From Streptomyces sp. NBC_00091 (GTDB lineage Bacteria > Actinomycetota > Actinomycetes > Streptomycetales > Streptomycetaceae): a DNA stretch of 64,000 nt. Under the pieces are notes generated by a model that saw only the letters and a program-made list of their open reading frames with translations, was not told where the DNA came from and ran no database searches. The translations under genes and the position numbers were made by a program. Shown piece by piece: positions 1 through 7,702 of this stretch. Positions within the stretch are counted from its first letter, which is position 1. Every line of letters starts with the position of its first letter. The stretch is from contig NZ_JAPEMA010000001.1 in the NCBI RefSeq assembly GCF_026343185.1, positions 5,146,001-5,210,000 on the forward strand, given 5' to 3'.

Positions 1-1426
1 CCAGCTGCACTCCGGCGTGGGGCTGGGCAACGGCATAGGCATGCTCTACCAGTCGCTGCGCGGCCACACCCCGCTCGTCGTGGTCGCCGGCGACGCCGGG
101 GTGCGCTACGACGCCATGGACGCGCAGATGGCCTGTGACCTGGTGGCCATGGCCAAGCCCGTCACCAAGTACGCGACCCGGGTCACCGACCCCCGGTCCG
201 TGCTCCGCACCATCCGGCGGGCCGTCAAGATCGCCCTGACCCCGCCGCGCGGCCCGGTGTTCGTGGCCCTGCCCATGGACGTGCTGGACGAGCTCAACTC
301 CGAGCCCGTGCTGCCCGCCACGGTGCCGCTCACCGACGTGGCGCCCTCGCCGGCCTCGGTGGGGCGGGCGGCCGAGCTGCTCGCCGCCGCCGAGCGGCCG
401 GTGGTCCTCGTCGGGGACGGGGTCGCGCTCTCCGGGGCGCAGGCCGAACTCGCCGCCGTCGCCGAGCTGCTGGGCGCCGACGTGTACGAGGTCGACTCCT
501 CCGAGGTGAACATCGCCGCCTCGCACCCGCTGCGCCGGGGCCAGACGGGCCACATGTTCGGCCCGCACAGCAAGGAGCTGGTCGGCGGGGCCGACGGGGT
601 GCTGATCGTGGGCACCTACGTCTTCCCCGAGGTGTTCCCCGAACTGGAGAGCCCCTTCCGGCCGGGCGCGAAGGTCGTGCACATCGACCTCAACGCCTAT
701 GAGATCGCCAAGAACCACCCCGTGGACCTGGGCCTGGCCGCCGACCCGCGACAGGCGCTGCGCGCGCTGGCCGGCGTACTGGAACAGCGGCTCACCCCGG
801 GGCAGCGGGCGGCGGCGGCCGCGCGGCTGGACGTACGGACCCGGGAGCGGGCCCGCGCCGACCTGGCGCGGCCGGACGACGGCACGCCGATGGCCGTCTT
901 CCTGCGGACGCTGGCCGAGCGCACCGCCGGGGACCTGATCGTCTTCGACGAGGCGCTGACGACCTCCCCGCTGGTCACCCGGTACCTGCCGCCGGAGCGG
1001 CCGGGCGACTACCACCTCACCCGGGGCGGGTCGCTGGGCGTCGGCTTCCCCGGGGCGGTCGGCGCCAAGCTCGCCCACCCGGACCGGCTCGTCGTCGGCT
1101 TCGCGGGCGACGGCGGGTCGATGTACACCTACCAGGCGCTGTGGACGGCGGTCCGGCACGGCATCGCCGCCAAGTTCGTGGTCTGCAACAACCGCAAGTA
1201 CCGGCTGCTCGACGACAACATCGCCCAGTACTGGCGGGAGCGGGGCATCGCCGAGCACCCCTTCCCGGGCTCCTTCGACCTCTCCCGCCCCGAGATCGAC
1301 TTCGCGGGGCTGGCCCGGGCGCTGGGCGCCGAGGGGACACGGGTGGAGAAGCCCGACGAGGCCGCCGCCGCCGTCGGCCGGATGCTGGCCCACCCCGGCC
1401 CGTACCTGGTCGACGTCCAGATCTGA
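1..1426 (+). CDS. ThDP-dependent decarboxylase, benzoylformate decarboxylase-like (5' end missing)
   Basis: The gene runs in from the left edge, so the N-terminal part of the PYR domain, including the usual catalytic glutamate, is not visible. The remaining about 474 residues hold the end of the PYR domain, a central FAD/ThDP-fold domain and a C-terminal PP domain with the ThDP/Mg motif GDGGS...NN (nucleotides about 1107-1191). The stretch LHSGVGLGNGIGML resembles benzoylformate decarboxylase rather than acetolactate synthase. The family decarboxylates 2-oxo acids to aldehydes. An aldehyde dehydrogenase and other oxidoreductases lie downstream, so it may make an aldehyde for them (inference). 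The true substrate cannot be read from the sequence. Confidence 0.85.
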   Translation, partial: QLHSGVGLGNGIGMLYQSLRGHTPLVVVAGDAGVRYDAMDAQMACDLVAMAKPVTKYATRVTDPRSVLRTIRRAVKIALTPPRGPVFVALPMDVLDELNSEPVLPATVPLTDVAPSPASVGRAAELLAAAERPVVLVGDGVALSGAQAELAAVAELLGADVYEVDSSEVNIAASHPLRRGQTGHMFGPHSKELVGGADGVLIVGTYVFPEVFPELESPFRPGAKVVHIDLNAYEIAKNHPVDLGLAADPRQALRALAGVLEQRLTPGQRAAAAARLDVRTRERARADLARPDDGTPMAVFLRTLAERTAGDLIVFDEALTTSPLVTRYLPPERPGDYHLTRGGSLGVGFPGAVGAKLAHPDRLVVGFAGDGGSMYTYQALWTAVRHGIAAKFVVCNNRKYRLLDDNIAQYWRERGIAEHPFPGSFDLSRPEIDFAGLARALGAEGTRVEKPDEAAAAVGRMLAHPGPYLVDVQI

Positions 1427-1485
1427 GCAGCGCCCGCACCGCCGAGGAACACGACGCGACACACCGACGGACAGGAGGAGACCGC

Positions 1486-1917
1486 ATGCCCGCCGAGCGG
1501 CTGACCGAGGACGCGATCCGCACTTTCGCCGAGAACTGGTACGTGGCCCTGGACCGGCACCTGCCACTGGAGCAGGTCCTCGCCCTCATCACCGAGGACC
1601 TGGAGTTCAAGGTCCCCGAGGACACCTTCCTCGGACACCAGGGCTTCGGCCGCTGGTACGCCGCCGTGACCGGCCGGTTCTTCGACGAGGTGCACACGGT
1701 CACCAAGGTGGAGCCGGTCATCGAGGGCGACCGGGCGATCGTCCGGGTCCTCGTCAACTGGCAGGCCAAGATCTGGGACCCGCCGGCCCCCCGCAGCCAG
1801 TGGCTGGGCTTCGACGCCGACCAGACCTGGACCGTGGTGGCCGGCCCGGACGGGCCGCTGATCAGGCAGTACACCGTCAACGAACTGGCGCCGATGCCCG
1901 GTTCGGGTTCGCTCTGA
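1486..1917 (+). CDS. SnoaL/NTF2-like protein 1
   Basis: A 143-residue protein of the NTF2-like (SnoaL, ketosteroid isomerase) fold, judged by its length and the pattern of an N-terminal helix pair followed by strands (for example FKVPEDTFLGHQGFGRWYAAV). The ATG at 1486 follows AGGAGGAG at an ideal distance, which sets the start. Members bind small hydrophobic ligands and act as isomerases, cyclases, dehydratases or non-enzymatic partners. It is the first of three consecutive NTF2-like genes and is probably translated from the same mRNA as the decarboxylase 60 bases upstream. Substrate unknown. Confidence 0.8.
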   Translation: MPAERLTEDAIRTFAENWYVALDRHLPLEQVLALITEDLEFKVPEDTFLGHQGFGRWYAAVTGRFFDEVHTVTKVEPVIEGDRAIVRVLVNWQAKIWDPPAPRSQWLGFDADQTWTVVAGPDGPLIRQYTVNELAPMPGSGSL

Positions 1918-1930
1918 GAAGGCGGCGGCG

Positions 1931-2386
1931 ATGACCGAAGTGACACGCGAGCGGGTCGAGGCCGCCTACCGGGCGCTGGGCTCCGGCGACCGCGCGCGGA
2001 TCCTCGAGTACTACTCCGAGGACCTGCGCTGGCTGGTGCCGGGCAACCACCCGCTGGCCGGCTGGTACGAGAGCCTCGACGCTTTCCTGGAGCTGATGGG
2101 CCAGACCCACAAGCTCACGGGCGGCACCTTCCGGATGGACCTGGAGGCGGTCCTCGTCGGGGAGGACTGCAGCGCCGACGTGTGCCGCAACGTCGCCCTC
2201 CGGGACGGCGCGGACCCGGCGGGCACCTCCCCGTACGAGCGGATGGACTACCCGGTCTTCCACTTCATGCGGTGGCGGGACGGCCGGATCGTCGAGGGCC
2301 GCGACGGGCTCTTCGGGGACACGGCGGCCGCCTTCAGCCAGTTCTGGGCCCCGTTCGCGCCGGACGGAACCCGCAGGGACCGATAG
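1931..2386 (+). CDS. SnoaL/NTF2-like protein 2
   Basis: A 151-residue NTF2-like protein starting 14 bases after the previous stop. The N-terminal helices (MTEVTRERVEAAYRALGSGD) followed by YYSEDLRWLVPG and the late strand PVFHFMRWRDGRIVEGRD are typical of SnoaL-like polyketide cyclase or isomerase relatives. It differs clearly from its two neighbours, so the three are not a recent triplication. It may form a hetero-oligomer with them or act on successive intermediates (inference). Confidence 0.8.
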   Translation: MTEVTRERVEAAYRALGSGDRARILEYYSEDLRWLVPGNHPLAGWYESLDAFLELMGQTHKLTGGTFRMDLEAVLVGEDCSADVCRNVALRDGADPAGTSPYERMDYPVFHFMRWRDGRIVEGRDGLFGDTAAAFSQFWAPFAPDGTRRDR

Positions 2387-2390
2387 GGGG

Positions 2391-2786
2391 ATGAGAGACG
2401 CGATGGACGCCCGAGAGAGCATGACCGAAGTCCTTCGGAAGTACTACGAGTACGCCAACGCGGGCGACTGGGACCGCTGGTGCGACCTGTTCGCCGACGA
2501 CCAGGTCATGGACGAGCAGCTCGCCGGACACATCGAGGGCCTGGAGACCCTGCGCTCGATGATGAAGGGCATGGGGACCATGTACCGGGTCTTCCGCAAC
2601 GAGCCCGTGCACTTCCTGGTCGACGGGGAGAAGGCCGCGGCCGTCTCCCACCTCACCGCCGTCAGCGCCTCCGGCGAGGCCATCGAGGCCGAGGTGATGA
2701 ACTTCTTCCGGATCGTGGACGGACGGATCGCCTACATGGCGAACTACCACGACACCGCCCCCTTCCAGGTGCTGAGCCAGGGCTGA
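2391..2786 (+). CDS. SnoaL/NTF2-like protein 3
   Basis: A 131-residue NTF2-like protein with the usual helix start (LRKYYEYANAGDWDRWCDLFADD) and the end strand FFRIVDGRIAYMANYHD. Two starts are possible: ATG 2391, which sits directly against a GGGGG run, and ATG 2403, which has better spacing from it and would give 127 residues. It is followed after 14 bases by the GMC oxidoreductase. Function within the pathway is unknown. Confidence 0.8.
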   Translation: MRDAMDARESMTEVLRKYYEYANAGDWDRWCDLFADDQVMDEQLAGHIEGLETLRSMMKGMGTMYRVFRNEPVHFLVDGEKAAAVSHLTAVSASGEAIEAEVMNFFRIVDGRIAYMANYHDTAPFQVLSQG

Positions 2787-2800
2787 GGGGGACCGGACTC

Positions 2801-4420
2801 GTGGCCACAGAGCAGTACGACTACGTGATCGTCGGCTCCGGCACCGCCGGCAGTGTCCTCGCGAACCGCCTCTCCGAGGACCCGGACGTCTCCGTCCTGG
2901 TCCTGGAGGCCGGCGGCTCCCGCATCCCGCCCGAGGTGGACGACCCGTCCTCCTGGTACAAGCTGCTCGGCGGGCCCGTCGACTGGGGGTACACCAGCGT
3001 CCCGCAGCCGGGCCTCGGCGGCCGCCGTACGTACGAACCGCGCGGCAAGGCGCCCGGCGGCAGCAGCAACCTCTACATCATGATGCACATCCGGGGCCAC
3101 GCCTCGGACTTCGACAACTGGGCCTACCAGGGCGCGGCCGGCTGGGCGTACGAGGACGTCCTGCCGTACTTCGCCCTGCTGGAGGGCCAGGAGGACGCCA
3201 CCGCCGCCACCACCGGCACGGCCGGACCGCAGCGGATCACCCACGCCGGGCGGCACGACCCCAACCCGGCCTCCCGCGCCTTCATCGACGCCGCCGTCGA
3301 GCTGGGCCACCAGGAGATCGCCGACTTCAACACCGCCGGTCCCCGGCGCGGCCTCTTCGGCACCGGCTGGCACCACATCGACGTCGCCGACGGCCGCCGC
3401 CAGGGCACCCTGGCCGCCTACCTGGAGCCGGCGCTGAGCCGGCCCAACCTGACCCTGCGCACCAACGCGCAGAGCACCCGTCTGCTCTTCGACGGGGACA
3501 CCTGCACGGGCGTCGAGTACACCCAGCTCCGGGCCCCGGCCGCGCTTTCGGGCAGAGACGTCCCGGGCCGCACCGTCCGCGACGGCCACAGCACCGCCGC
3601 GGCCCCCGGACCGCACACCGTACGGGCCCGGCGCGAGGTGATCGTGGCGGCCGGGGCGATCGAGTCCCCGAAGCTGCTGCTGCTCTCCGGGATCGGGCAC
3701 CCCGAGCAGCTGCGCGAGCACGGCATCGAGGTCACCGCGGCCCTGCCCGGGGTCGGCGAGAACTTCCACAACCACGTCCTGACCGGGCTGATGGCCGAGG
3801 TCACCCAGGAACTCCCGCCGCCGGCGCAGAACCTGTCGGAGAGCGCCCTGTTCCTGTCCTCCCGGCCCGGGCTGCCCGCCCCGGACCTCCAGATCGCCTT
3901 CGTCCACGTCCCGTTCGACGTGATCGTCGGCAAGGACCACCCGAACACGGTGTCCATCCTGCCGGGTGTCGTACGCCCGGTCTCGCGCGGCTGGATCAGG
4001 CTCGCGAGCGCCGATCCGCTGGCCCACCCGCTGATCCACCCGAACTACCTGGGCGACCGGTGGGACCTGGAGCGGATGGTGCAGGGCGTCAAGCTCGCCC
4101 GGGAGATCTTCGCGACCTCCGCCTTCTCGCCCTGGTACAAGCAGGAGCTCCAGCCGGGGCCCGGCTTCGCCACCGACGAGGAGCTGCGGACCTTCGTGAA
4201 GCAGAAGTCGGAGAGCTACCACCACCAGGCCGGCTCCTGCCGCATGGGCATCGACGACCTCGCGGTCGTCGACCCCGAGCTGCGGGTGCACGGCGTACGG
4301 AACCTGCGCGTCGTCGACGCCAGCGTGATGCCCGCCGTCCCGTCGGGTAACTGCCACACCGCCATCGCGATGATCGCCGAGCGCGCGGCGGACTTCCTGA
4401 GGGGGACCTCCCGTGTCTGA
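2801..4420 (+). CDS. GMC-family FAD oxidoreductase
   Basis: A 539-residue glucose-methanol-choline oxidoreductase, close in length to choline dehydrogenases. The start is the GTG at 2801 behind GAGGGGGA. Residues 12-17 form the FAD-binding GSGTAG, the GMC signatures are visible (GGSSNLYIMMHIRG and GAIESPKLLLLSGIG), and the C-terminal catalytic pair is His475 (in HHQAGSCRMG) and His519 (in GNCHT). The family oxidises alcohols to aldehydes or ketones. It is coupled to the next gene by overlap. It could prepare a carbonyl substrate for the other enzymes of the array (inference). Confidence 0.9.
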   Translation: MATEQYDYVIVGSGTAGSVLANRLSEDPDVSVLVLEAGGSRIPPEVDDPSSWYKLLGGPVDWGYTSVPQPGLGGRRTYEPRGKAPGGSSNLYIMMHIRGHASDFDNWAYQGAAGWAYEDVLPYFALLEGQEDATAATTGTAGPQRITHAGRHDPNPASRAFIDAAVELGHQEIADFNTAGPRRGLFGTGWHHIDVADGRRQGTLAAYLEPALSRPNLTLRTNAQSTRLLFDGDTCTGVEYTQLRAPAALSGRDVPGRTVRDGHSTAAAPGPHTVRARREVIVAAGAIESPKLLLLSGIGHPEQLREHGIEVTAALPGVGENFHNHVLTGLMAEVTQELPPPAQNLSESALFLSSRPGLPAPDLQIAFVHVPFDVIVGKDHPNTVSILPGVVRPVSRGWIRLASADPLAHPLIHPNYLGDRWDLERMVQGVKLAREIFATSAFSPWYKQELQPGPGFATDEELRTFVKQKSESYHHQAGSCRMGIDDLAVVDPELRVHGVRNLRVVDASVMPAVPSGNCHTAIAMIAERAADFLRGTSRV

Positions 4421-5024
4421 CGTGGTCCTGCGCGAGGGGGCGCTGACCGGGACCAGGATCGCGGTCCTGGTCGAGAGCGACTTCTACGAGCCGGAGATCT
4501 TCTACTACCAGCGCCGGTTCGCCGAGGAGGGGGCCGAGGTCGACTTCCTGACCCGGCTGTGGGGCAACGACTCCATCACCTTCTCCGGGCACGAGTACCG
4601 GGCGCCCTTCACGGCGAGCCGGTCCCTGGAGGGGCTGAGCGACGAGGAGCTGCGCCGCTACTCCGCGGTCATCGTGCCCTCGGGCATGGTCGCCGACCGG
4701 CTGCGCTACACCGAGGACGTGGACGTCCTCGCCCCGGCGACCGAGCTGCTGCGCCGGGCCTTCGAGGAGCCGACCGTCCTCAAGGGGATCATCTGCCACG
4801 GCATGTGGCTGGCCTCCTCGATCCCGGGCAAGGTGCGCGGCCGCAAGGTGGTCTGCCACAACAACCTCATCGGGGACGTCCGCAACATGGGCGCCCAGTA
4901 CGTGGACGAGGACGTGGTGGTCGACGGGGACCTGGTCACCGGCCGCACCGGCGCCCACCACCACCTCTTCGCCCGCCGGATCATCGAACTGCTCGCGGCG
5001 GGGCGGGGCCGGGGGGCCGGCTGA
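4413..5024 (+). CDS. DJ-1/PfpI family protein
   Basis: A 203-residue protein of the DJ-1/PfpI (class I amidotransferase-like) fold. The nucleophile elbow GIICHG carries Cys128 followed by His129, and acidic residues Glu26/Glu28 lie in the N-terminal loop where the family places its conserved Glu. Members include proteases, glyoxalase III-type deglycases and isonitrile hydratases. It starts at a GTG inside the end of the GMC gene, so the two are translationally coupled. Beside a VOC protein, a role in handling a reactive carbonyl is plausible but not shown. Confidence 0.85.
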   Translation: MSDVVLREGALTGTRIAVLVESDFYEPEIFYYQRRFAEEGAEVDFLTRLWGNDSITFSGHEYRAPFTASRSLEGLSDEELRRYSAVIVPSGMVADRLRYTEDVDVLAPATELLRRAFEEPTVLKGIICHGMWLASSIPGKVRGRKVVCHNNLIGDVRNMGAQYVDEDVVVDGDLVTGRTGAHHHLFARRIIELLAAGRGRGAG

Positions 5025-5497
5025 TGCCGGGCGCCGGGGACCGCCCGATGGTCTGGTCGCACGTGGGCCTGAACTGCGCGGACCAGAAGAGCACCGAGGA
5101 GTTCTACACCCGGTACTTCGGCTTCACCCGGGCCCGGGTGGTCGAGCTGGGGGAGGCCAGCATCGTGTTCCTGCGCAAGGGGGACGCGTACCTGGAACTC
5201 TTCGCGGCCGGCACCGACCCGGCCCGCACGGCGCACGTGGGGGTCCCCCCAGCGGTAGCTGGGGGAGACGGGCCGCAGGCCCCGGGCCGGATACGCCACC
5301 TGGCCTTCCAGACCGACAGCGTCGACGCGTTCCTCGCGGAACTGGGCGACGCGGCCGAGGTGACCCTGGGGCCGCTGGACTTCGACGACTTCATCTGCGG
5401 CTGGCGGACCGTATGGGTCCGCGACCCGGACGGAGTGATCGTCGAGGTCAGCCAGGGATTCGAGGACGACCGCTCACACGACAAGGACGGTGCATGA
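5024..5497 (+). CDS. VOC (glyoxalase/bleomycin-resistance) family protein
   Basis: A 157-residue vicinal-oxygen-chelate protein overlapping the previous stop (TGATG). Both halves of the fold are present and the four likely metal ligands are seen in order: His in WSHVGL, Glu in YLELFAAG, His in RIRHLAFQ and Glu in VIVEVSQ. This suits a metal-dependent isomerase, dioxygenase or lyase. Between the two halves lies a short extra segment (GVPPAVAGGDGPQ) encoded by a perfect DNA hairpin described separately. The repeat keeps the frame open. Confidence 0.85.
   Translation: MPGAGDRPMVWSHVGLNCADQKSTEEFYTRYFGFTRARVVELGEASIVFLRKGDAYLELFAAGTDPARTAHVGVPPAVAGGDGPQAPGRIRHLAFQTDSVDAFLAELGDAAEVTLGPLDFDDFICGWRTVWVRDPDGVIVEVSQGFEDDRSHDKDGA
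5246..5265. repeat. GC-rich palindrome inside the VOC gene
   Basis: A perfect hairpin: CCCCCAGC (5246-5253), loop GGTA, GCTGGGGG (5258-5265), flanked by GGGGGT and AGACGG. The same core is, from memory, a dispersed palindrome of Streptomyces intergenic regions. Here it lies inside a coding frame, between the two halves of the VOC fold, and encodes VPPAVAGG without a stop. It looks like a repeat insertion tolerated in an inter-domain loop. Confidence 0.7.
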
Positions 5498-5498
5498 C

Positions 5499-7322
5499 AT
5501 GGCGGGCTCGCTGAGCTTCTCCTTCTCCGACACGATCGCGGGCTACGTCGTCCGCTTCGACTCCTCGTCACGGCTGCTGAGGCTGAAGACCACCGACGAG
5601 CGGGAGTTCGAGGTCTCGCTCGCCGGCGACCCCAGCGCCGAGCTGGTGCGCAACCTGGACGAGCCGTACATCGACGCCTCGGGGCACATCGACGAGATGC
5701 TCTCCCCGGGCCGGCCCCTCTTCGCCTACGGGGTCCACTACCCCGAGCAGGGCGGGCGGTTCGAGGCCAAGCGCCTGGTGTTCCTGGGCCGCGGCGCCGA
5801 GGACTACCGCTTCGAAGAGGCCGGCTGGTGGATCCGCCAGATCGAGTCGCTGGCCGACTTCTACAAGCGGGCCCAGTTCGGCGACGGCCCGGTGGACTTC
5901 ACCGAGTACCGCACCGAGATCCGGCTCGGCGGCGACAAGACCGCCAGCCACGTCCAGGAGACCGACACCATCTCCCGCCTGGTCTACGGCATGGCCTCGG
6001 CCTACCTGCTGACCGGCAAGGACGAGTACCTGGAGGTCGCCGAGCGCGGCACCGAGTACCTGCGCAAGCACATGCGGGTCGTGGACAGCGAGGAGGACGT
6101 GGTCTTCTGGTACCACGGCATCAGCGTCGACGGTGACAGCGAGCGCAAGCTCTTCACCTCGGAGTTCTCCGACGACTACGACGCGATCCCGATGTACGAG
6201 CAGATCTACGCGCTGGCCGGCCCCATCCAGACCTACCGGATCACCGGTGACGTCCGGATCAGGAACGACGCCGACGCCACCATCCGGCTCTTCGACAAGT
6301 TCTTCAAGGACGAGGAGCAGGGCGGGTACTTCTCGCACATCGACCCGATCCTCTTCAGCGCCGACCACGAGTCGCTGGGCGAGAACGCCGAGCGCAAGAA
6401 CTGGAACTCGGTCGGGGACCACGCGCCCGCGTACCTGATCAACCTGTACCTGGCGACCGGTGAGCAGAAGTACGCCGATTTCCTCGAGTACACCTTCGAC
6501 ACCATCGCGGACAAGTTCCCGGACTACAAGAACAGCCCGTTCGTCCAGGAGCGCTTCTTCCGCGACTGGTCGCACGACACCGCGCACAGCTGGCAGCAGA
6601 ACCGCGCGGTCGTCGGGCACAACCTGAAGATCGCCTGGAACCTGATGCGGATGAACTCGCTGAAGGCCAAGCCCGCCTACGAGGAGCTCGCCCGCAAGAT
6701 CGGCGAGATCATGCCGGCCGTCGGCAGCGACCAGCAGCGCGGGGGCTGGTACGACGTCGTGGAGCGGGTGAAGGAAGGGGACCAGGAGGCGTATCGATTC
6801 GCCTGGCACGACCGCAAGGCCTGGTGGCAGCAGGAGCAGGCGATCCTCGCCTACCTCATCCTGAACGGCACGGTCGGCGGCGAGGCGAACCTGCGCGAGG
6901 CCCGGCAGGCCCAGGCCTTCTACAACACCTTCTTCCTCGACCACGACGAGGGAGCGGTCTACTTCAACGTGCTCGCCAGCGGTACGCCGTACCTGCTCGG
7001 CACGGAGCGGCTCAAGGGCAGCCACTCGATGTCCATGTACCACTCGGCGGAGCTCTGCTTCCTCGCCGCCGTCTACAACAACCTGCTCGTCAACGGCCGG
7101 GAGATGGACTTCCACTTCCAGCCCGACCCGAGCGACCTGCCCGACCGGATCCTGCGCGTCTCGCCCGACCTGCTGCCCGCGGGCTCGGTGCGGATCGCGT
7201 CCGTGGAGATCGACGAGAAGCCGTACGAGGAGTTCGACGCGGACGAGCTGACCGTCCACCTCCCCGACGTCCAGGGACGGGTCAAGGTCAAGGTCCGGCT
7301 CCGGCCGGTGACCAAGAAGTAG
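5499..7322 (+). CDS. AGE-type (alpha/alpha)6-barrel epimerase/isomerase-like protein
   Basis: A 607-residue protein starting at ATG 5499, eight bases after AAGGACGG; a GTG at 5490 is less likely. About 110 N-terminal residues form a beta-rich domain, followed by a long helical barrel with spaced Trp/His motifs (HDTAHSWQQNRAVVGHNLKI, RKAWWQQEQAILAYL, HSAELCFLAA) typical of the N-acylglucosamine 2-epimerase and related glycan-acting families, and a small C-terminal beta domain. Substrate unknown. It lies just before the STAS/GlgX block, hinting at a sugar-related role (inference). Confidence 0.75.
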   Translation: MAGSLSFSFSDTIAGYVVRFDSSSRLLRLKTTDEREFEVSLAGDPSAELVRNLDEPYIDASGHIDEMLSPGRPLFAYGVHYPEQGGRFEAKRLVFLGRGAEDYRFEEAGWWIRQIESLADFYKRAQFGDGPVDFTEYRTEIRLGGDKTASHVQETDTISRLVYGMASAYLLTGKDEYLEVAERGTEYLRKHMRVVDSEEDVVFWYHGISVDGDSERKLFTSEFSDDYDAIPMYEQIYALAGPIQTYRITGDVRIRNDADATIRLFDKFFKDEEQGGYFSHIDPILFSADHESLGENAERKNWNSVGDHAPAYLINLYLATGEQKYADFLEYTFDTIADKFPDYKNSPFVQERFFRDWSHDTAHSWQQNRAVVGHNLKIAWNLMRMNSLKAKPAYEELARKIGEIMPAVGSDQQRGGWYDVVERVKEGDQEAYRFAWHDRKAWWQQEQAILAYLILNGTVGGEANLREARQAQAFYNTFFLDHDEGAVYFNVLASGTPYLLGTERLKGSHSMSMYHSAELCFLAAVYNNLLVNGREMDFHFQPDPSDLPDRILRVSPDLLPAGSVRIASVEIDEKPYEEFDADELTVHLPDVQGRVKVKVRLRPVTKK

Positions 7323-7363
7323 TGCCCAACGGGGGGCGCCCCAACTAGAGGGGAAAGCAAGTC

Positions 7364-7702
7364 ATGAGTCTGAACGTGAAGGAACGCCGGAACAAGACGG
7401 CCACCGTGCTCGTCGCCACCGGCGAGATCAACAGCGAGACCTCCGGCACCCTGCTGGAGGCCCTGCTGCCGCTGGTCCGCGAGGGCCGGCCGCTGCGCAT
7501 CGACCTGACCGCCGTCACCTACGTCTCCAGCGCCGGCCTGCGCACCCTGCTGGTCGTCTACCGCGAGGCGCAGCACGCCGGGGTCGCGGTCACCCTGTAC
7601 GGGGTGAGCGAGGAAGTCCGGTTCGTCATGTCGGCCACCGGCTTCCTCGACTTCTTCGAGACCGGCGAGGCCGCCGCCGCCCGGGCCAAGGCCGCGCGAT
7701 GA
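7364..7702 (+). CDS. STAS-domain anti-sigma-factor antagonist 1
   Basis: A 112-residue single STAS domain of the SpoIIAA/RsbV type. The phosphorylatable region is YVSSAGLRTL, with Ser56 the likely site. Such proteins bind an RsbW-type kinase when unphosphorylated and release its partner. It has a good ribosome site (GAGGGGAAAG), and the 41-base gap before it contains the self-complementary GGGGCGCCCC. It overlaps glgX by four bases. Its likely kinase and phosphatase partners are encoded 3 kb downstream. Confidence 0.88.
   Translation: MSLNVKERRNKTATVLVATGEINSETSGTLLEALLPLVREGRPLRIDLTAVTYVSSAGLRTLLVVYREAQHAGVAVTLYGVSEEVRFVMSATGFLDFFETGEAAAARAKAAR

Noticed and set aside
1..1426. Acetolactate synthase or sulfoacetaldehyde acetyltransferase
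   Set aside because: The visible PYR end (LHSGVGLGNGIG) and overall pattern are closer to benzoylformate decarboxylase, and there is no ilvN or other valine gene near.
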